A DNA stretch of 64,000 nucleotides from Opisthorchis felineus (lineage: Eukaryota; Platyhelminthes; Trematoda; Opisthorchiida; Opisthorchiidae), in contig SJOL01005666.1 of assembly GCA_004794785.1 (NCBI GenBank), forward strand, positions 284,562-348,561, read 5' to 3'. Under the pieces are notes generated by a model. It saw only the letters and a list, made by a program, of their open reading frames with translations. It made no database searches and was not told the DNA's origin. This document shows positions 37,101 through 49,100 of the stretch, piece by piece. Position 1 is the first letter of the stretch; each line of letters opens with the position of its first letter. A program made the position numbers and the translations under genes.

Positions 37101-40100
37101 TCGAACATTTGACGTCTGCAGTTCCTATAACGATATGATGCTACTTTCAGTAACTCGGAACTCTAGTCAGGTAGGTCAGACTTACCGACAGAGATTTGTT
37201 GCCATTTTTATGAAGTACTTATTTTTTAAATTATTATGTTCTACTTCTTCACTACCTACCTCACCGTACATGCCATGGAGCAGTTATTCTGAGAAGTCGC
37301 AATCTAAATGAGCCATTTTGTCCAGAAACAACCCGTTTGTGATCACTTCTACAAAGCGTTTAGTTCATTTGCATCAACTGACGTACGCAGCTTATAAAAT
37401 GGAGTATGGAGAACAACTTTTACCAAGTCAATACAATGTCCATCCTTACAACATGTAACATGCAACTTACTCAGAATGCTTCAGCTGTTTATTCGAACCA
37501 CCTTGGATAAACTGTATCACTTTGGAGGGAGAATCTGGTTTTTCCTGATTTGTTGAGCAGGATTTTCCAGTTCTCGAGTAAGCAACCGGTCCCGTTAAAC
37601 CATTAGACTTACATACAGTTTGTGGAGGAGTAGGACAGTCTGGAATGCAAACAAGATACCCATAGCAATTAAGGTTAGTGAACAAGCACCCTTGTATATC
37701 TGGCATTTCTCATACATAATCAGCCTCACGGTTTGGAGCAACATGAATGTTGGTAGCCGTTTGGCATCCATGCATGGAAGCCTCTTCAAGCAAAACTACA
37801 CTGGCAACGCCCCGATTAGTTGTTGTCATCATACGCTTCTGTCAATCTAAAGGTTCTCAACTTCGTTACTCGAACTTGAAAAAGGCGAAGTACCCTGTTC
37901 GTTAGACGCTGTTTCGGCTCGTACAACACACGGTTAAGCAACTTCGGTTGGTGCTACTGGGTCCGATGTACTATCAAATGGCGGCATGTACCGAATGAAA
38001 TCCGAAAAAGTGTTTAGATTAGAACACGAGGATTTGGATGTGCACTCAGATGTACAGTAAACTGGGCAAATGTCATGATTTATAATGTCTATCATTTTTG
38101 CTTAGTGTAGGAATTCGTGCTTCTGGTCAAATTCTGCAGTAGCTCAGGTTATAAGTTATTCCCTACATCCAGCATAGCTGCGTTCAGTCCACCAACGGCG
38201 TTGAAGGCTCTGATTTCGTTGCAGACAAGCCTCACCGTTAAGGCCTACATATTTTCGATAGGATCGACATCTGGAATGTGCGCGAAATACTTCGGTAGCT
38301 GGAAATCCCGGTAGACAGATCATGATTTAATCAACTGGATAAAGCGGACAGAAACAATATCGTGCTGACTGGTTACTTAGGTGAATTGCGTGCTGCGGAA
38401 GAATCGCGGATGATCGTCGGGCGCCCTGATGCAGGAGCTGATCGATAGTTCCCACCTAATATGGACAAAATGTTTTTTGTTCCGCAAAACATTTCAAATC
38501 CTCCATTGTGACTTCGGCTAGTCCGAATTCTTCTATTTTTAATTCATGCCTATGACAAGCTGCACCATCTGAACCGTTCCAGTTGAATTTTTCTCGTTTT
38601 TCTCATTCTCTCTCACATCCCCTAGGTTATACACCAATTTCGCATTGCGCTATATGTGCACTGTACTCAGCAAAGGTGATTTCAGATATCAGAAACCTCG
38701 AAAAATCGGCTGAAAGTGACGAAATAAAAACTGAACTGCCCACTAAATGTCGAAGTCCTTGGTTATCTCTGTTTCGTCTTTTCAGATAGTTTGGAAAACT
38801 TCCTGGGTTTCCTGGAAGCATTTTAGGAGGGACTGGCCAGGAAACGGGTTAAAAATGGTTTTGACCGAGTCAACTGAGCAGTAACACAACTGGTGCTTAT
38901 GCCGGCATCTTCAAGAGCTGAATATTTTCTCCGCCTCGACTTTTCCCGTGAGGATCCGTGTGACACAGGCTGATTAACCTAAAAGAGCTGTTGGTTTGTT
39001 CCCTTAAAGGGGGCGTTCGTTCACGGACGCTGAGTACGCCGACGATACTGCTCTACTTGGACCAAACCCCTTAGGAGTGCTAACTACTTTATATAAGTTA
39101 AATAATTCTGCTGAACAGTTTGGTATGCGCATCGCAGCAATAAAGTGTGAAGTGCTACTGGAAGAGTGGAAAGAATAAAACCCAAACCTCATGCTTGCGG
39201 GCTGACCAATCGGTGTGGTAGATAAGTTCGTTTACCTGGGCAGCTGGATAAGTCCCGGCGGACTAGCGAAAGACGAAGTCACTTCCCGAATTGGGAAGGC
39301 CAGGGAAGCGTTGGCTAACCTACGACGTTTGTGGCACCGACATGACATCAGCCTGACTAACTGTAAGTGAATGCTACCCATAATCGAGCATATTATATTT
39401 ACAACCTTGGAACATCACTGGTCGATTCTCCAAGCCTTATTCACGTCAGGCGCAGCTCAGTGCCCAGAACAATAAATTGACCCTAACGGCAATTCCCAGT
39501 CAATCAATACTCAGAACAACGTTTTTAAGTCCGTGAGATGTAAAACAGAGTTGCGGCTAAATTTATATGTAATACGAGACGAATCATATTTCACTTGAGC
39601 TATCTAAAAAAGACTTTCATTACTGGATTATGAAAAAAGAACATTAAGTTCAGATTCACTGTCATAAACGGTGAATAAGGTATTGATTCATTGGAACGGC
39701 TTTGTACACGGCGAAACCCCTGTAAAACGACTGATGACAAGACCGGTGGAAAGCACCATTACAGAGGAGCGGAGTCTGGCGTCAGCCCATGAAAGAAAAT
39801 GCGTAACAACTAGGTTCAGTCTTCAGTTAAAAAGATAAGGATAAATTTGCTTTTTTTGGGTTCCCGAAAAATTCAAATGAAAATTTGGAAACATCACTAT
39901 CTCGCCTCCGTATTTTACAGTTTCTTAGGTATTCCTCTTTGCCTGTAGGCATATCCGCCATATTTGATAGACTTCGTTCCAGTCAATCTGAAGACAGCAC
40001 ACTTTTTATGGCATCTATCAGTCACACCGAGTCTACTTCTGATTTACGCAGAAGCAACTTTGGTTTGACTATTCACCGGTTCATGTATATTCCATGATCA

Positions 40101-43100
40101 TTACTTACACCCTGCGTGAAACTGGCTATAGTATTGGAACTACAGACAGGTTAGGCAAGGCTGTATTTCCTCTCTACCCACTAAGGTTTACTTGTTCCCA
40201 TTGTACCAAAGCAGGCGATCACAGGTACTGACAGAACACCTCCGCAAATGCACTTTCAGGGATAAAAGTACTTGCGAAGGTGAGGGATGACAACGGTTTC
40301 CTTACCTCTGAACTGGCCGCGCCAGTCTACCGCATAGATGGTGTGCTCAGCCAATCACAAGTTCGCACGATCATGACTGATTTTATCGGCAATACAGCCG
40401 GTCCGTTTATCGGAATGGATTCGTAGACCAAGTTACATGCAAGATGTATGTGCATCCTACCAAAAAATTTCGTAGCCTAATTGTTAGAGTCAAAAGTACC
40501 GTTCTTTACATGACAAACGCAGAAAGAACAAACCAACAAATGGAGTAGAATATAGAAAGGTTTGGGGGAACTTGCCAAAAGGCCGGTATTGTCTTTTGTG
40601 CACATCAAGGCAGATCGACCACGTAGTTCGAACTGACTGTCCAACCCAGTTGTGAGCATTCTCACCACACCGTCTAACTGCACATTTTCAGCTATCACCC
40701 TATCGTGCAGTATAAAATAAACCTTCGCCATCAACATCTGGCGCTCCCCAAGCAACCACAAGAAGTGAGCACTACTTAACTAAGCAAAATGGGTCTAGAG
40801 ACAATGCACGTTACAGCAACCAGCGGCCCAACTCACGACCGAGCTGCCAAGATATCTGGCGTCGACTGTCGCGGCGGAGGGGAGCAAATGAAACGTGCTG
40901 TCGGCATGGGGGAACTGAAGAAATCGATGAAAAATTTGAAAATATTGAGATAGACGTACAGGAAATGGTTACAAAGGTCTCGGGGAACAGGTGATCACAG
41001 AATGTAGTCTGGAAGTGAAGATGGACAACGCTCGACGTGAAAACGATTTAGTTGGAGCACTCAATGCCCACCAGCTCGGCTCCAGAGCAGAGCCAGCTAG
41101 GTTCGTACAGCTGCTCAGAGAACCATGAAATAGGGCTATGGTCCTCAATTATGATTGTGCTTGTATTATTTTAAAACAGTATTGGCTTTGTATCTTGTAA
41201 CCATACGGAAAAATACAGTTAGGTGGAATAAAGTGAAAGCGCCAACTCAATTGGCCTCCTTCGTGCTAAGAACAAACCAAGCGACCTATTCTATCAAACC
41301 CATCACTGGCCTTCAGTTACCGTCCAATTTTACTTTGCTAGGTCTTTACAATGGAGACAGTGTTGCAGTTAAAAGATGAAAATCTAGGTTTTTCAAGTAT
41401 TGCCTTGTTACGATGCGAATAAAAGGCATTAGAGACAAGCCCACTGATAGCACCCGGGAAGAATCAAGGGTAGTGAAACGAGACGCCTACCGGCCTTCGT
41501 GCAAGAACTCTGAGACGAACGGGTGGTGGAGAAAATGCCGCTCGCTTCATCCTTTGCCAGGACTTTCACTCCAACTACACGGAGATGCAAAAACCGTTGC
41601 AACCAATCCTGACATTCGTCTTCCAGCTGGCTGAGGTTGTACTCGTCCTGCAGCTGCATTGTGGGAGAAGTTGATCTATCAGGCGTAGCTTCATGGAAAA
41701 TTTCGAGACAGATGAAAGGATAAGAAAACAATAGACAGGCATAAAATAACGAAAATATGAGAAGCAGCAATGCAGACTCCTGACACGCTTACACTCCTAA
41801 AAAAGCTTATTTGTCCTTGAGTCCCATCTGACGCTAGGCGTTAACTGTGGCTCCAGGCAAACGGCTATGGACAAATCCCAGCACGCCAATCCTAAAGGTA
41901 GACTTGACCCTGCGAGTTATCCAGAGGCGCCAATGCGATATGTGTCTGGCCGAGCTAAAATCGTTCTGGTGCATAGCAGAGATAATAACCACCAAAGGCT
42001 GATAAAAGGTCCTTGTTCAGTGACTCGCAGCAGCTGTGTGGTGCATATATCTGTTGCCTGGTCGCTACCGTAAACTTATTAGAAAGCATGGGATGGTCCT
42101 GTGGACAAGAGCTTGGTAGCTCTAGGAATGAGACAGCTTACAACTTCCCACGATATGGTGTTATACATCGTAAGCATCGACACGAGGTTGCTGAAAACCC
42201 TTCGACAGCCCGCGACAGGCTTCGTTCTTCTTACAGCTCATCAGGCAGGTGCAGTCCCGGAATCTTCGTCAACCTTATGTCCTCCATAAACCCAAATTGC
42301 GTGAATTTCGACTTATTTACACATCTGTATACATATTTCATTTTAACGGGAGACTCACCTGGAACCCAGATGAAGCTCTTGTTTATGATGTTCTTATGCT
42401 GCCTTGTGCAAACTGCCATTTGGCTTCAGCGAAATTGGTTTCTTACGCTACACATAGGCAAGTAGGCGAACACTGCCCGTGCCTTCGTTATCCGCGCATT
42501 GACTTCATCTGTTGTAATCCGGTTACCGCTTACTAAGCTACCAAAATACGTGAATCGATCAACAAACTCAAGTTCCCCATTCTGAATTTTCAGAAGAATT
42601 ACAAGAGGATGAGAAACTCTGAAGCACTCTGAAGGCAGAAAACGAGGCCGAAACATGGGATCACATCCAATTCACTGGAGAAATGACCATCGAACAACAA
42701 GACAATGTCATCCCCCTTATGCAAGTCCATTAATCTCTTTCCAAGCATGATTTCGATAGCTCGATTCATGGTCGATAACAATAATGAACAAAAATGAGAC
42801 AACAGCCCTGACAAACTCCAGTGGTTGTGAGGATACCTTAGGGCAGTTCGTTGTACACCCTAAACCGACCAAAGTTATGGAAATATGGGGTAAGGGAGAC
42901 TTTGAGGAGCTTCATAGGCATCCCCTTTGATGGAGAATATTTAGAAAAGCTAATTAATCCACATAGCCGAGGGTCGAGGAGAATTGTAATTCCTGATCGA
43001 AGATGCTACTGCTGCTGCTGCTAACACTACTACTTAAGATATGGTCAATGCACACAGCCTGCCAGGTCGAAGTCCTGCTTGGTGCTCTCGAACTTGCATC

Positions 43101-46100
43101 TGATGTCGCAATATGAGGGAAACCAGTAACCGTGTTACAACAGGCGTGAGATTAAACTTTGTGTTTGGAACAGTCCGTCCGGATATCTTTTTTTGAAAAC
43201 AGGTACGACCAACGATTGGCACTAACTCTCTGGATCATGTTTTTCCTCCCAAATACGTAAAAAATAACCTGGGCAAATCGGAACACAAGGATTCCTTATC
43301 ATCTGAATAACGCTGGAGGAGATCAGTTGGTCCAGCAGCCCGATCCAGCTTCAAGGCAGAAAGGCATATTAATAATTTAAAAGTGATTAATGATATAAAC
43401 CCATAGATTGCGGCCCAAAATGAGCAGGTCGACTGAGAGATAGAGGCACAGTGGTAGAGGGTCTAGTGATCTAGACATTGCCCTTTATTATATAGTAGGT
43501 TCCCAATATCGGCTTTGATTAGTTCACTTTTAAAAGGCCTTTTAGGCTCTGTTTCGCGGATTAAGTGGGAAGAGCTTCAGTGCACTCCTACCCGCACTGG
43601 CCTGTCTCATTTCTAGAGCCTTTTGGTTCCATGGCTCCCTGTCCACACACTTGATCAGTGTAGTCGATCGTCTGCCCGAATAGTCCTCCGAACCATCAGG
43701 GCCGTTCTGAGATCCAGCGGCTTTTGGAAACACTTCGAAACACCACAAAATAGTGTTTCCATGGTTACCTCCTCCCAGTTAAGGTCAATGTTGTTCATAT
43801 AGGCCACTAGCAAATCACTGAATAGAAGGCTTTGGTACGTTTACTTAACTTGTGACCTCCAAAGCTTTTCAGCTGCTAGGTGGAAGCTCGTTTCTAGGGT
43901 CAACTTGGGAAATTTTATAAAAATCTCCACTAAACAGGGACGTGAACTGAATCAACTTGTGTGGTCCCAAACGATCGGCGGTCAAGGACTGAACCGCACG
44001 ATCGGTAGCTGAAGGCAATCTGGCCAATTTGGCTCCAAGGCAGCTCAGCGGTAGGTGGAAACCAGGTAGCTCAACTGCACCCACTGCGTCTAAACCCAGC
44101 ACTGCTGGGAAACAACTGGTTATCATGACAGAGTTGCAAATACGTTCATCATAACCATCGTATTTTGCGTTCTTTTTGTGCTTCTGGTGAACTCAAGTGT
44201 CCTACCTGTGTTTTGAAATTTCTTGCTGCTGTGCTTATATCCGAACTCATCGTGGTGGACAGAGGGTGGCTATTTCTCGACAGAATGCGTCTTTCACTGA
44301 GTCAGTGCTAGAGTTCATTGGTGCATAAATGGGCACAAAATTTCGGCCAGTGCAAGTTTTTATCAAACGAGAAATTCGGAAGCATATAACCGGAACAGTC
44401 AAGAATTGAAGCCTCAGCTTACTACCACAGGCAACACAAGTTGCAGCAACTGCAACTTGTCGGTCGAAATTAGTAGCCTGTGGCCTCTAGACAGAGAGCT
44501 CAGCAAATGCACTTGGATCCTGTATTCGATTTTCAGAGATGCAGCAGATGTCATTTGAAATAGGTAGAGTACGCACAAGAGCACCTTGTTGGCCGATTTT
44601 CCCAGAGGTTATCACGTTAAAAACTGCAATAAAAACAAGAGAGTGATTCCTGAATAGCGGACGCGGAGACTGAGAGAGATTGCGTGCAAAGTGTCAGTTC
44701 CATGGGTGCCTGGCTGAATTGCCTAAAGCAGGGACCTACAAAAGTGGCAAGTGGAACAGGACCGTGTTTAAGAGATAACAATGAAAAACGGTGGAAAACG
44801 TCACTGGTCAAGTGTTTCCGCCTATCCGTTCTGCTACATGAAGCGAATAGGGCTATCCAAGTAATTCCATAATACGGCAGCCGGTATGGCTTGGAGGTAA
44901 TCTTATTTGTCAAGTTTATGGTTGTATGTAGGCTGAGATGCTACCAGAGCGCTCAAATCTAAACAGGGGGACAAGTAAAGGCCTCAGTCAAAGCCTTTTG
45001 CTCGAGAGCATGACCTCAAAGCAGCGGTCGTTGGTGTAAGACTACTCGGGTAGCCTAAATTTTAAGGAGCAAAGGTCCACACTTGACCCAACCCCCAACT
45101 TGTAAGGGTAGGGGACTGCATTTATCAGAGGTTTTTCCATACACGAATCCGGTAGGAGGGACTTTGAGTATTGATTCGGCATGCACCAGCAACTCAGCGG
45201 GTTGTTAAGGTGTGCAACCCGTCGCACCATGGCAAGGTTCAGCACCTTTGTGACGAAATCCAAACTTACAGATTTGTGCAATATTTTCAGAGATTATTCT
45301 GCATATATATTAGGGTTTTTACGAAGTTGTAGTGCAGAACAGGTCAATTTTACTCCATTACTTCATCTCATTGTGGTCATTACCGGTTCCGCATGTGACT
45401 AGGACAACCTATGCAAGGATCGTAGAACCCGATGCCAAACGTTCACCGCTGAAGGGATCAACCAACAGAAACATGCCATCACGGCACAGAGTATATTATC
45501 AGAGGTAATGGAAGAAAATCCTAGGTTAGATCTGGCATACAATCTATATTACCAGGTTATTAATAGAATTGTTTCAGACAATTTCTTACCAGGTCCCTCA
45601 GTGGTAGGCCAACCCGTCGTACATCCATCGTACAGCACGCGATCAATCTGGTCGAACATCTGTTGAACACGGCTCGCTTGTTGTCGGTCAAATTCCTATG
45701 AACAAACAGTGAAAATTTTCCAATGATTAGGTCTGATCCGCGAATAAACATTACAAATAAAACATTGTTATCCTAAAAACCCTTCCTTGATTATCACGAT
45801 GTGATGATGATGAAATACGATTACCATTTTCGAAAACTAAACAATCACGTTACGTCCACTTGGTAGTTCTACCACACATAATCCATGGGTAAACTGACCC
45901 AAGCTTGCTTACTCTTCTAGGCGTGACAATGCAGTCCGAGCCTCCAAGGCTGGAAAGCACATCAATAAACCATAAGCTGTTGAGACAGACTCCTGCGTCC
46001 CATTGTTAGGCATCCGGGAAAAGCCACTGAATAATTAAGGTTTAATCTCATCAGGAGAACTGGACCTTGCTTTAACGTCACATCACTTAAAAATGGGCAT

Positions 46101-49100
46101 CGGATCCAGAATTGGGGATATGCTGATGCAATTGAATTGCCCAGCTCATCGAACAAACCAACGATCATCTATGCTACCTGAGCTACGAATATTCTCCTCT
46201 ATAGCATATGTTAATGTTTTGATGAATATAATTCAGATGATAGGGTGAAATAAAAAGGATGACAATGTGAGGGATGTCATCAGGGTCCGTCTAAAAAAAT
46301 CAGGCCATTGAGTTGAAAAACCATCGAGGAGGCATAACAGCTCCAAAAATATAGATGGATGAGTCATGTGGATAGTTGGATATCATCAGACCACCATCCG
46401 AACATAAAACAGAATAGCATTGAGATCTGTTAAAGCTTCTGGAAAATACATCACACCAATCGCTTACGGATATATGACTTTTGTGTAAGGGTAGGAGCCT
46501 ACTTTAACCAGGGACATAAAAACGGCATTCACTAAACTCTTAGGAAAAAAATCTAAACCTGAATGATCCACAAGCTTCTTAATAACGCTGTTGGAAATTT
46601 GACAAACAATAACAGTGTCCTTGTAGGTACAAAAAAAGCCTGCCGCTTGTTATTTGCATCAGATAAGGTGAACCTTTTCCCATAAGCTGTGACTACCGGG
46701 GCTCATATTCTTGTTTGCGAACGTCAAAACGATCCATAGTGCCATCCACTGCCTCGAGTAGCTAAAGACTCTGATATTCCTGAGGTTTCGTGGTAACGGC
46801 AGTTCTGGCTGGATGCGTTGCAGCAAGCCAGCTTTACACACACTGAGAGTGTAGTCGTGCCTGAGAACGAGCGCAAAAATATTAACTGAAAAGTTTTTCA
46901 AATAACTGTCAAGAGTTGGGTCAAAAGTCGGACAGAAATACTATGGCGAAGAATTGCAGCCAATCCCTATCTGTCAGTGGTATTGAGCCGTGTTTCTTAT
47001 ACACCTTACCGAACATACGTGATTATTTCTAAGCAAACGTCCACCCAGGTTGTGTTTTCAGTCTACTAATTGGATGTTTCAGTTGGTCCTCCTTACGGTC
47101 ATACTGAAGTGATCCCAGAATATATGGCTAAAATGGGCATAATATGCTGAAAGCGAATATAGGTCTGCACAGGGGACACATGGCCGTCCTTCCCGTAGTT
47201 ATCACCCATTAGTTGGGCACAACACTATCGGTATAAAATGGTTAAACGCTTACTGGAGCAGATCGAAAGATATCCCAGCTCCGAAGTTACATCTCCTAAG
47301 ATGACCAATCTCCGTCGAGAATCCTGCAGTGTATTACGTTGAACGAAGTTCGCTAAATACTTGGATAAACAAGACTGGTTGAAATGACTCGAACACATCC
47401 TTTCTAAGTAGAGTGAAGAAGGCAACCCAACCAATCCATTGTCAGGTTGGCCTTGTCACTATGAGAGTAACTGGAGATATGCCTCGCTAGAGCATAATTC
47501 ATATACACCCGGTACTTCTATAATGTGAAAAAATACGGGATGCCAACCAATGTGTATCAAAACGCTAACCATTAAGCGTGAAAAGCTACAATTACATACC
47601 CATATACTTTGTTTATTCTCTTGCGCGGGTCAAACACCGAAGAGCAACCGAAAGGAAGCGACAACGGTGGAAGACGCATACGTAGAGTTTATAGTATGGA
47701 CAACCCAATGTGGTTTCCCGTAAACAGAAAACTACGATAAAAACATGAGGCTAGCGTGGAAGTGAGCGAGTGTGGCCAACTAAAGATGGGAACGTTGGAA
47801 GTGGTAATGCTGACAAGGAGTGAAGAAATATACCTAATAGTTGACAGAAATACTCATATTCTAGAAAACATATTTCGGCAAAACTTTATCGAAAGAATAA
47901 GCGTCATACGTTTGAAAGTATTGGCTGGGATGGCAAGAAGACAGACAGGTTAAAAGAATCGTAAAAGCTAGATAATATCTGCAGAACTCAGCTTCTCCAT
48001 GGGGACTCAGTCAACGTTTCAGGCCACAAGATGTGAAAACAAGGTTAAAATGCATGCTTCATTGATCATCACCTATTGATTGCCACGCCCAATGCAAGAT
48101 ATCGGGCGTTTTGTTGGGTTGTGTCCCGAAGAAGTCAAACGGAAATGACCATGTGATGGGGGGGGGGGTAAGCGGTGAATAAAACGACCTAAGTACAATA
48201 CACCTCTTAATGATACTACTTCCAACGATAGGTGGATATGAGAATGCTTGACCGACCCCGAGTCCGATGATAATCGGACCAATGCTTGACATACCTTTAA
48301 CGACGCCCATCCAAAACAATCAAGAGTGCGTCCGACGATTGAAATCCGATGACCGGTTTTGAGGGCAGTAGCCAAGAGATATTATCTAAATGGTGTGAGA
48401 TATGATGTGCACAAACACTTTCATCAGACTTCAACACATATACTTTTACTGCTATGTACAACCACTCTTTAAGCGCAGGGTCAATGGATCACGTCACATA
48501 TGAATGGGATTACGAGGTCTTAACGGTCAGAAAGTGAAATACTGATAACTGAAATTTGTCATTCCCAACGTCCACGGATTTAAATCACACACACGATGGC
48601 AGAAACCAGTACGTGTATATTGTAGATTCGAAATATCCGGTTTTCACAGACTCACATGTTAAACAATCCTCCTTATTTTGCAAATAATCTAACATTATTG
48701 AAAGTAAGAAACTCACACACATCTCATCACCCCATTCGGATGAAGATACACTGGCCCAATCAGTTATGTGATTGGTATTTTCCTCAGTGTGATCGTTTGG
48801 TTCATCTTCACAAGACCGGGAGGATTCAACGTTTTGTACAGAATGACTTGGTGCGGTCCGAATTGTGTGTGAATCTAAGAAGTGGGTGGTTTGGGTCTCG
48901 TCTCTACGTGATTCCTTCCCAGTGCTGGGAGTAAACCGTGCACTTTTAACGAAATTCTTGGATTCCGTCAGTTTACTAGGAACCGGGCCGGCGAATCGGA
49001 TCGTTACGTCAGTTGGATAAAGAAACCGCTTAGGTGTTACTTCCTTCATTTCGGATTCACTAGCTCCGGGAGCGGCTTTCTCAGAGCTTCCAAGCAACTG

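Larger units (their letters stand above)
41689..45589 (-). other. FAM149-like intron B-C
   Basis: Holds the hammerhead remnant at 42.2 kb, the sense LINE fragment at 42.44-42.84 kb, a CTG repeat and a tRNA-like head at 43.4 kb. Confidence 0.7.

Noticed and set aside
40477..40761. Minus-strand ORF of 94 codons between FAM149-like exons C and D
   Set aside because: No acceptor and donor pair fits both neighbours' phases, and exons C and D already join directly.
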